Assembly (NCBI RefSeq): GCF_030646845.1
Contig: NZ_JAUSLE010000020.1
Span: 1-61,985, forward strand
Reading direction: 5' to 3'
Length of the DNA: 61,985 bases
From: Rhodoferax sp.
Lineage (GTDB): Bacteria; Pseudomonadota; Gammaproteobacteria; Burkholderiales; Burkholderiaceae_C
Positions 36,621-43,429 of this stretch are shown here, piece after piece. The notes under the pieces were generated by a model. The model was given only the letters and a program-made list of their open reading frames with translations. It did no database searches and was not told the origin of the DNA. Both the position numbers and the translations under genes were made by a program. Positions within the stretch are counted from its first letter, which is position 1; every line of letters begins with the position of its first letter.

Positions 36621-37388
36621 ATGACCGCATCCAGCACCCATGTCGTCATCATTCCCAGCTACAACCCTGGCAGCAAAGTCTTTGAAACCGTGCGCGATGC
36701 ACGCCAATACTGGAATCCCGTGTGGGTGATCATCGACGGCAGTACCGACGGTACGGCAGCCGGCTTGCAGGCCCTGGCCGTGGACGACCCCGGCTTACGG
36801 GTTGTCCATTTGCCGCGCAACCAGGGCAAGGGCGCGGCGGTCCTGCATGGCTTTCAACTGGCCGCCGAGGCCGGCTACACCCACGCCCTGACGATGGACT
36901 CCGACGGTCAGCACCCGGCCGACCGCATCCCGGCGTTCATGGCTGAATCGACCAGGCAGCCGCAGGCCATGATCCTGGGCGTGCCCGTATTCGACGCCAG
37001 CGCGCCGAGTTTGCGCGTCAAGGGCCGACAGGTGTCCAACTGGTGGGCCAATCTGGAGACCTTGTGGGCGGGCATTGGCGACTCGCTGTTCGGCTTTCGT
37101 GTCTATCCGATTGCGCCGCTGTGCAAGGTCATGCAGCGTCAACCCTGGATGCGCCACTTCGATTTTGACCCTGAAGCGGCGGTGCGGCTGTGCTGGAGCG
37201 GCGTGAAACCCGTCAATTTGCCGGCCCGTGTTCGCTACCTGAGCGCTGACGAAGGCGGGGTCTCGCACTTCCGCTATTTGCGCGACAACGTCTTGCTGAC
37301 CTGGATGCACACGCGGCTGTTCATCGGTTTTGTCTTGCGCCTACCCATGCTGCTCATGCGCCGTGCGAGCCAACTTTTCCGAGCGTGA
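36621..37388 (+). CDS. Family 2 glycosyltransferase
   Basis: 255 residues. GT-A fold start VVIIPSYNPGSKVFETV, nucleotide-binding IIDGSTDGTAAGLQ, NQGKGAAVLHGFQLA and the DxD-like MDSDGQHPAD. The C terminus has a hydrophobic segment (LFIGFVLRLPMLLM), probably membrane-associated. GT2 domains of this size are regular members of aryl-polyene and flexirubin-type clusters. Its 3' end overlaps the 3' end of the antiporter gene on the other strand by 48 bp, so the last ~16 codons of each are antisense to one another. The sugar donor is unknown. Confidence 0.86.
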   Translation: MTASSTHVVIIPSYNPGSKVFETVRDARQYWNPVWVIIDGSTDGTAAGLQALAVDDPGLRVVHLPRNQGKGAAVLHGFQLAAEAGYTHALTMDSDGQHPADRIPAFMAESTRQPQAMILGVPVFDASAPSLRVKGRQVSNWWANLETLWAGIGDSLFGFRVYPIAPLCKVMQRQPWMRHFDFDPEAAVRLCWSGVKPVNLPARVRYLSADEGGVSHFRYLRDNVLLTWMHTRLFIGFVLRLPMLLMRRASQLFRA

Positions 37389-38663
37389 CGGCATCGGGAT
37401 GCCGATACGCGGCAGCCAGACACGCAGCAACGGCGAGGTCACCACGGTGCTGAAAATAGCCATGATGACGAGGATGGTGAACATCTGTTGCGAGATCACG
37501 CCGAGGTCGTAGCCGACATTGATGACGATCAGCTCCATCAGCGCGCGCGTATTCATCATGACACCCATGACCTTGCCTTCATGGTGGTTCATGCCCGCCG
37601 CCCGTGCGGCAAGGTAAGCGCCACCAAATTTGCCTACTGTGGCGAGGAAGACGATGAGCGCGCACCAGCCCCAGGCACCCAGGGTATCGAGGCTGCCGAT
37701 GTTGGTGCGAAGGCCGGTGTAGGTGAAGAAGATGGGCAGAAAAAACACCATCACAAACGGGCTGATGCGCGTGGTCCATGCGCGTACAAACGCATGTTCA
37801 TCGTGCAATAGAACGCCCATCATGAAGCCGCCGAAAATCGCAAATATCCCCAGCTGGTAGGTGGTCATGGCCGACAGGAAAATGCCCGCGAGCACGATGC
37901 CCAGCAGGTTGTGCGACAAGGCGCCGGATTGTGCGTCGCAGCGGTGCAGGATGCGTTTCATCAGCGGGCGAATCAAGAACCAGCTGGCCAGGAAAAAGCC
38001 CAGCACCAGCACCACCTTGAGCGCAAAGCTCGGCGCATCGAAATTGGACAGTGTCAGGGTCGTGATCAGCGCCAGCAGCAGCCAGCCGATGACGTCATTG
38101 ATCGCCGCCGCACTGATGGCAATGACGCCGATCGGGGTGCGCGTCATGTTGAACTCCATCATGATGCGCCCGAGGATAGGCAGCGCCGTGATGGAGAAAG
38201 CGGTCGCCACAAACAGCGCCGTACCCAGCGGATGCGCGCCGGGTGACAAAGTGGCGGCACTGGCTTGACCAACGATGAAACCCAGTACAAACGGAGCTAC
38301 CAGGCTGAAGCTGGCGATCCACATCACCGCCCTGCGGTTGCGTTGTGCGCTCAGGTGCGAAAAGTCGAATTCCAGACCAATCTGAAACATCAGCAGCACC
38401 AGCCCGATCTGCGACAGCATCTGCATCGGCTCAGGTGCACCGGAGTGAAACACGTACTGAAATAGGTCAGGCGCGAGCAGCCCAAAAAGCGAGGGCCCCA
38501 GCAGGATGCCGATGACAATTTCGCCCACCACCATCGACTGACCAATGCGCAGCGCAACGCCGCCGCCAATGCGGGCGGCCAGCACGATCACCGTGAGCTG
38601 CATCAGAGTGAAGAACAGCAGCGCTTCGGTTTTTTGGGTGCTCAGTGTGTTGGCGATCGTCAT
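37341..38663 (-). CDS. Cation/proton antiporter (CPA2, KefB/NapA-like)
   Basis: 440 residues, about 12 hydrophobic segments. CPA2-type features are QSMVVGEIVIGILLGPSLFG, QIGLVLLMFQIGLEFDFSHL, ALFVATAFSITALPILGRIM and SAAAINDVIGWLLLALIT, with the ion-binding Asn-Asp pair. No C-terminal RCK domain is present. It is the last gene of the pigment operon, 18 bp after the ketoreductase, and its end overlaps GT2. It is not a standard aryl-polyene enzyme; it might supply ion gradients or pH control for MMPL-driven export, or be a passenger gene. Confidence 0.9.
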   Translation of the reverse strand: MTIANTLSTQKTEALLFFTLMQLTVIVLAARIGGGVALRIGQSMVVGEIVIGILLGPSLFGLLAPDLFQYVFHSGAPEPMQMLSQIGLVLLMFQIGLEFDFSHLSAQRNRRAVMWIASFSLVAPFVLGFIVGQASAATLSPGAHPLGTALFVATAFSITALPILGRIMMEFNMTRTPIGVIAISAAAINDVIGWLLLALITTLTLSNFDAPSFALKVVLVLGFFLASWFLIRPLMKRILHRCDAQSGALSHNLLGIVLAGIFLSAMTTYQLGIFAIFGGFMMGVLLHDEHAFVRAWTTRISPFVMVFFLPIFFTYTGLRTNIGSLDTLGAWGWCALIVFLATVGKFGGAYLAARAAGMNHHEGKVMGVMMNTRALMELIVINVGYDLGVISQQMFTILVIMAIFSTVVTSPLLRVWLPRIGIPMPSRSEKLARTAHEQHG

Positions 38664-38681
38664 GAATGCTTGTGGTTGCCG

Positions 38682-39401
38682 TTAGATCATGCCGCCATTA
38701 ATCGAGATGATCTGGCCGGTGATGTAGGCCGCCTGTTCGGAGGCGAGAAAGCCAATCAGATCTGCCACCTCCGAGGGCTTGCCCACCCGCTTCATCGGCA
38801 CCAGTCGGACTATGTCTTCCGCCTTGAATGTCGAGGCGATCATGGCTGTATCAATGATGCCGGGCGCCACGGCGTTCACCGTGATGCCGCGGCTGGCCAC
38901 TTCTTGCGCCAGCGATTTGGTGGCCGAATTGATCGCGCCTTTGGCTGCCGAATAATTCACCTGGCCGCGGTTGCCGGTGAGGGCCGCGATGGATGAGACA
39001 TTCACGATGCGGCCCCAGCGGCTGCGAATCATGGGCATCATCAAGGTGTGGGTGACGTTGAAAAAGCCATTCACCGACACGTCAAGAACCCGATGCCATT
39101 GTTCGGCCCGCATGCCCGGGAAGATCGCGTCGTCATGAATGCCGGCGTTATTGACCAGAATCTGGATGGGCTGGTGTTCGATCACCGGATTGAGTGCTTG
39201 CGCGACGGCCGCACTGTCGGTCACGTCAAACACCAGGGTTTCGGCACTGCCACCACTGGCAAGAATGCTGTCAACCACCTCTTGCGCCGCCGCCACGCCA
39301 TGATGGGCATGCACATAAACATGACAGCCATCGGCCGCGAGACGGCGACAGATGGCGGCACCCATGCCGCCGCTGCCACCGGTAACCAGTGCAGTTTTCA
39401 T
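38682..39401 (-). CDS. 3-oxoacyl-ACP reductase of aryl-polyene type (FabG/ApeQ-like)
   Basis: 239-residue short-chain dehydrogenase. Cofactor motif TGGSGGMGAAICRRLA, NNAGIHDDAIF, catalytic Ser in NVSSIAALTG and the YxxxK pair in VNYSAAKGAINSATK, ending GQIISINGGMI. It should reduce the beta-ketoacyl-ACP intermediate with NADPH. The start overlaps the hotdog gene's stop (ATGA at 39401). Located with KS, CLF and dehydratase genes, it supplies the reduction step for polyene elongation. Confidence 0.92.
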   Translation of the reverse strand: MKTALVTGGSGGMGAAICRRLAADGCHVYVHAHHGVAAAQEVVDSILASGGSAETLVFDVTDSAAVAQALNPVIEHQPIQILVNNAGIHDDAIFPGMRAEQWHRVLDVSVNGFFNVTHTLMMPMIRSRWGRIVNVSSIAALTGNRGQVNYSAAKGAINSATKSLAQEVASRGITVNAVAPGIIDTAMIASTFKAEDIVRLVPMKRVGKPSEVADLIGFLASEQAAYITGQIISINGGMI

Positions 39402-39871
39402 GAAGACGCTCCAGTGATGTGCAGTGCTGCGGCATCCAGCACCACGGCGGCGCGGCCTGCCAGCAACAATTGGCCGGCAGCGCTGATGTTGAACTCGTAC
39501 AGAATGTTGTTGGCACTGGCCGTGACGCAGCTGGTCTCGATCAGGAGGTCGGCAGCAATGTCGTCCAGGCGCGCTGTATACAAGGTCGCGCTGCGAACAC
39601 TGACCAGGTAGCCGACGCGGGGGCAACTGAGGGCTGGCCCGGCCTGCAAAGCGCCGTGTATCGCCATGGCCTGTGCCGCGTATTCGATGCCGCACACGGC
39701 GCCCAGTCGACCGTGTGCGCGCAACGGATTGGCCGGGTCGCGGTGGCTGACGGCGTCACACTGGATCCTGACCTGGTCCCACGCCTGCACGCTGTTGAGC
39801 AGGCACATGGTGCCGTGGTGTGGAATATGCGCGGCAATCCAGGTGTGGTCGAGTGCGGTGGAATTCAACAC
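39398..39871 (-). CDS. ApeP-like hotdog 3-hydroxyacyl-ACP dehydratase
   Basis: 157 residues from a GTG at 39871, whose GTGTTGA overlaps the CLF stop; an in-frame GTG at 39895 is the alternative. The hotdog-type sequence begins IAAHIPHHGTMCLLNSVQAW and continues HRDPANPLRAHGRLGAVCGIEY-type residues, with AAQAMAIHGAL. This resembles ApeP/FabZ-like dehydratases of aryl-polyene clusters, which create the double bonds of the polyene with KS/CLF and FabG. It is translationally coupled to both neighbours. Confidence 0.8.
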   Translation of the reverse strand: MLNSTALDHTWIAAHIPHHGTMCLLNSVQAWDQVRIQCDAVSHRDPANPLRAHGRLGAVCGIEYAAQAMAIHGALQAGPALSCPRVGYLVSVRSATLYTARLDDIAADLLIETSCVTASANNILYEFNISAAGQLLLAGRAAVVLDAAALHITGASS

Positions 39872-40683
39872 GGGTCCATGTGCGAAGCAATGCACGGCGT
39901 AAGGGTCACCAGGAGACGACAGCTGTCAAAGTAATCCAGCACCACTTGTTCTCGTGCGCGCAAGGCCAGGGCCCGCAACAAGGGCAGACCGCGTGCAGCT
40001 GGTATCCCCAGACGCAGATTTTCAAGAGCCGTGTCTTCAAGCGTATGTGCTGCCGCGTCGGTCAGTTCAACGCTGATGCATGCCAGGCTGTGTTCGCTGG
40101 CCTGTGGCGCCAGGACCAGCGCCATGCCAAAGGCATCGCTGATCGGGCGGGCGCTGTGCAGGGGTTCCGGATAGGGTGTGTCATAGGCCAGCAACACCGT
40201 ACCCGTCTGATCGACAACGACCTGGCTCATGGCTTCGAGCAGACCGGCACCAAAACTTGCATCGAACGCACTCAAGACGGATGCACTGGTCATTGCACCG
40301 GTGGCGATGCCCCAATAGCCGGCGGCCGCATTGTGGGTTGAGTTATGAAACCGGGTTGGGGAGATGGCCCGGTCATCCGAGGCCAGCGCTTCACAGATGG
40401 CATGGCAGTTTTCACCATCGCCACTGGACGCGGAAAACACGCTGCTCAGTTGGGTGGCGTCTCGCGCCGCCATGGCAACGGCCTCCAGGCCAATCGCCAG
40501 GGTGAGCCGGACAATCGCACCACTGCGCCGGCGCTCGGCGGGTGGCAGCAAGGTCGGCGTTGGCAACACGGTCTTGCTGGGGGCATAAGCCTGCTGACCC
40601 AGCAAAATAGCCTGCGCACTCGGCCAGTTATTCAAACCCGGCCCCAGCAGACCAATTCCTTCAATGTAGGCGGTGAGTGTCAT
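39865..40683 (-). CDS. Beta-ketoacyl synthase chain length factor (ApeC-like)
   Basis: 272 residues, half the length of a full ketosynthase, matching the chain-length-factor partner family: YIEGIGLLGPGLNNWPSAQ, SSVFSASSGDGENCHAICEAL, FHNSTHNAAAGYWGIATG and FGAGLLEAMSQVVVDQTGTV. The region where a ketosynthase would have its active-site cysteine reads SVLSAFDASFGAG with no cysteine, so it is not itself a condensing enzyme. It should form a heterodimer with the ketosynthase encoded three bases upstream and set polyene length. Confidence 0.87.
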   Translation of the reverse strand: MTLTAYIEGIGLLGPGLNNWPSAQAILLGQQAYAPSKTVLPTPTLLPPAERRRSGAIVRLTLAIGLEAVAMAARDATQLSSVFSASSGDGENCHAICEALASDDRAISPTRFHNSTHNAAAGYWGIATGAMTSASVLSAFDASFGAGLLEAMSQVVVDQTGTVLLAYDTPYPEPLHSARPISDAFGMALVLAPQASEHSLACISVELTDAAAHTLEDTALENLRLGIPAARGLPLLRALALRAREQVVLDYFDSCRLLVTLTPCIASHMDPC

Positions 40684-40686
40684 GGC

Positions 40687-41883
40687 TTAACCTGCTTTTC
40701 CAAAAACCAGGCTGCAGTTGGTACCGCCAAAGCCGAATGAGTTGCTCAGTACATGGGAGACGGCCTGTTCGCGATTGGTCAACAGGTAGTTGACGCCCAG
40801 CCTGGGATCAATGCGCGTGGTATTCACGCCGGCTGGCAGCAAACCGTGTTGCAGTGCCAGCGCACAAATCACCGCTTCCAGGCCGCCGGCCGCGCCCAGT
40901 GTGTGGCCGCTGGCACCTTTGGTCGAACTGCACGGCGTATCTGGCCCAAACAGGGACATCACCGCTTTGCCTTCGGCCTCGTCGTTGCTCTGGGTGGCGG
41001 TGCCGTGGAGATTGATGTAGTCGATATCAGCGGGGCGCAAACCGGCCATCGTCAGCGCATCCTGCATCGCCATGCGGGCACCCAGGCCTTCCGGATGCGG
41101 CGAGGAGATGTGATACGCATCGCTCGACTCGCCGACGCCGAGCAGCAGCACGGCATTGGCGGCAAGATGATCGGGCACGCGTTCCAACAGGGCAAACGCG
41201 GCGGCTTCGCCGATCGAAATGCCGTTGCGATGTTCGTCAAATGGGCGGCAGGCCTGATCCGACAGCAGGCCCAGCGAGTTGAAGCCATACAGGGTGGTCA
41301 GGCACAGGGAATCGACGCCACCAACCACCGCTGCATCGATCAAGCCGGCCGCCAGCATCCGACGCGCTGAACTGAACACTTTGGCGCTGGACGAACAGGC
41401 CGAAGACACCACGACGGCTGGCCCTGTCAGGTCGAAATACCGGCGTGTGAAGTCGCCAACGGAAAACGTGCTGTGTGTGCCGCGATAGTTGAAATCGGCC
41501 GGCAAGGCACCAGTCAGGGGGGCACGCCGACGGTAGGCCAGTTCGGTTTGCAGAATGCCCGCCGTGCTGGTTCCAATAAAGACGCCGACCCGCATCGCGC
41601 CGTAGCGCTCGATCGCTGTTCTGACGGCTGTCACGAAGCCATCTTGTTCCAGCGCCAGTTGTGCGAGCCGGTTGTTGCGGCAGTCAAATGCAGCGAGCCT
41701 GGGGGGCAGTTTGACGGCATCCACGTCCGCCACTTGTCCGATACACGTTTTCAAATCAACGTCATCGAAGGCACACGGCAGCAGCCCACTACGGCGCTGG
41801 CGCAAGGCATCCAGCGTTTGCGCCAGTCCACGCCCCATCGCGCTGGTAGCTGTAAAAGACGAGAGGTGCAATGCTTTCAACAT
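40687..41883 (-). CDS. Beta-ketoacyl-ACP synthase (KAS II-like, ApeO/ApeR-type)
   Basis: 398 residues with a full condensing-enzyme triad: Cys163 in SSACSSSAKVFSSA, His293 in LHGTATQSNDEAEGKA and His327 in KGASGHTLGAAGG. The N-terminal half is thiolase-like (VGVFIGTSTAGILQTEL), with the terminal glycine-rich FGFGGTNCSLVFGK. It catalyses decarboxylative condensation of malonyl-ACP with the growing polyene. This is the only complete ketosynthase in the cluster and pairs with the CLF gene immediately downstream. Confidence 0.93.
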   Translation of the reverse strand: MLKALHLSSFTATSAMGRGLAQTLDALRQRRSGLLPCAFDDVDLKTCIGQVADVDAVKLPPRLAAFDCRNNRLAQLALEQDGFVTAVRTAIERYGAMRVGVFIGTSTAGILQTELAYRRRAPLTGALPADFNYRGTHSTFSVGDFTRRYFDLTGPAVVVSSACSSSAKVFSSARRMLAAGLIDAAVVGGVDSLCLTTLYGFNSLGLLSDQACRPFDEHRNGISIGEAAAFALLERVPDHLAANAVLLLGVGESSDAYHISSPHPEGLGARMAMQDALTMAGLRPADIDYINLHGTATQSNDEAEGKAVMSLFGPDTPCSSTKGASGHTLGAAGGLEAVICALALQHGLLPAGVNTTRIDPRLGVNYLLTNREQAVSHVLSNSFGFGGTNCSLVFGKAG

Positions 41884-41898
41884 GAAATCCAGGCAAAG

Positions 41899-42567
41899 TC
41901 AAAGAGGAATTCGAACATAACGACGCCGTAACGAGAGGTGAGCAGCCAGGATACCCAAAACCAGGCCCGCGACGACGTCAACCACGACATGTTGCCGTGT
42001 AGCGACTGTCGAATAAACAATCCCGGCGCACCAGGCCCAATTCAGGCCCAACACCCAAGGCGGCGCCCCAAAACGGCTCAAAATAAAACTGAACCAGAGG
42101 GCTGAAAAAGCAGCTGTGGCTACGTGCAGTGACGGGAAGGCATTCCCCCCTGCGTCCATGCTTTTGAGGAAGTCCATGCCGGGATGCAGTGCCCAATCCA
42201 CCTGAGCGGCTGGAACAGCGGTTGGCCAGAAATAAAAAATCGCCAGACCCATCAGGCAGGTGGCAGCCATCGCGGCGGCATAGTCAAAGAGTTCACGCCG
42301 GGTGCCCAATAGGGCCGGTGGCAAGGAGACGTAGACCCAGAGCGAAACGTACAGCCAGATGGCCCTGGGTTGAAAACCTATGTATTGGTCCAGCACCGTG
42401 AAAGGCATCACGGTGATTGGATAGACCGGGCTCTTGAGCAAATATAGATAGGCCCCGAAAAACACGGCAATGAACAGGGGCGTCACCGTTGCCTTGAGCC
42501 AGATGTGCTGCGTCACGACAGCGGCAAGCTGGCGATACCACGCTAACGGAGGATGGGAATCACGCAC
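41899..42567 (-). CDS. PAP2 superfamily membrane phosphatase
   Basis: 222 residues, six probable membrane segments. PAP2 motifs are present in a variant form: FPSLHVATAAF (PSGH site as PSLH) and TVATRQHVVVDVVAG (the R-x-H-x3-D end). This variant resembles inositol-phosphorylceramide synthase-like PAP2 proteins. It would cleave or exchange a phosphate on a lipid in the inner membrane. It sits inside the polyene operon between KS and deacetylase, consistent with processing a phospholipid or polyprenyl-phosphate intermediate. Confidence 0.85.
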   Translation of the reverse strand: MRDSHPPLAWYRQLAAVVTQHIWLKATVTPLFIAVFFGAYLYLLKSPVYPITVMPFTVLDQYIGFQPRAIWLYVSLWVYVSLPPALLGTRRELFDYAAAMAATCLMGLAIFYFWPTAVPAAQVDWALHPGMDFLKSMDAGGNAFPSLHVATAAFSALWFSFILSRFGAPPWVLGLNWAWCAGIVYSTVATRQHVVVDVVAGLVLGILAAHLSLRRRYVRIPL

Positions 42568-42616
42568 TAGGCATTCCTCATTGGTTTGTCATGTGAATGT
42601 GTGGGCTGCAAGCAAA

Positions 42617-43429
42617 TTACACCTGCCGCAGCGTAACAAACCGCAACTGGCGCGCCGCGGCGGCGTCAAACAGTGCCGGCAACACCTCCAGTATGACCGG
42701 CTGGCCCGCAGGCGTGCGGGCGGCATTGCCATCATGCAAGAGCACGATGGCACCTGGGCGCAGCCCCGCCAATAGCTTGCGTGTCACTTGCTGCGCATTG
42801 TTCACGCGCGTGTCGAAGCCGCGTACGGACCAACTGACCAGCTGCAATCCCAGGCGACTCAGGACGGGGTCAAGAAAGGGATTGCGAAAACCGGCCGGGG
42901 CTCGAAAGAACAAGGGGCGTTGCCCGGTGATCGCGGTCAAGGTGGCTTGCGCCGCCTGCAGTTCCTGGGTGATGCCGTTCAATCCCATCAGCGCGAAATT
43001 GTGGCGATGACGTTGACTGTGGTTTTCAATCGCGTGACCACGTGCCACGATGTCGCGGCACAGCTCGGGATAGCGCTCAGCGCGCGCACCAATGACAAAA
43101 AAAGTCGCCTGAACACCATAGCGCGCGAGCACCTCAAGGACCTGTGGCGTCACAACCGGATCGGGGCCGTCGTCAATCGTCAACGCAATTTCACGGCGCG
43201 CCGCAGCTGCGGCGGGCAGCTCTGTCCAGTTGGCACCCATCCAGTGGCTGCGCGGCCACAGCCCCACCAGCATGAGAACGAAGTGGTTGGCAACCAGTGC
43301 CGCGAGGACCCAACGCCAATGCACGGGCGAGACCGCCACAAGCGCCACGGCCGCACCATGCAGCAACAGCGTGGCGCGTATCAGCAAGGTGGGGCGCCAA
43401 CGTATTTCAGACACGGGAATGGCGGGCAA
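42617..43429 (-). CDS. Polysaccharide deacetylase (NodB) family membrane protein
   Basis: 270 residues; the start is TTG 43429 or, overlapping the MMPL stop as GTGTCTGA, GTG 43414. Two N-terminal membrane helices (LLHGAAVALVAVSPVHW, LAALVANHFVLMLVGLW) precede a NodB domain: IALTIDDGPDPVVTP with the catalytic Asp-Asp, metal-binding ENHSQRHRHNF (H-S-x-x-H), FFRAPAGFRNPFLDPVL and IVLLHDGNAART. It would remove an N-acetyl group from a sugar, probably on a membrane-linked glycan. This is an uncommon partner for an aryl-polyene operon and may act on the sugar placed by the GT2 enzyme. Confidence 0.87.
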   Translation of the reverse strand: MPAIPVSEIRWRPTLLIRATLLLHGAAVALVAVSPVHWRWVLAALVANHFVLMLVGLWPRSHWMGANWTELPAAAAARREIALTIDDGPDPVVTPQVLEVLARYGVQATFFVIGARAERYPELCRDIVARGHAIENHSQRHRHNFALMGLNGITQELQAAQATLTAITGQRPLFFRAPAGFRNPFLDPVLSRLGLQLVSWSVRGFDTRVNNAQQVTRKLLAGLRPGAIVLLHDGNAARTPAGQPVILEVLPALFDAAAARQLRFVTLRQV

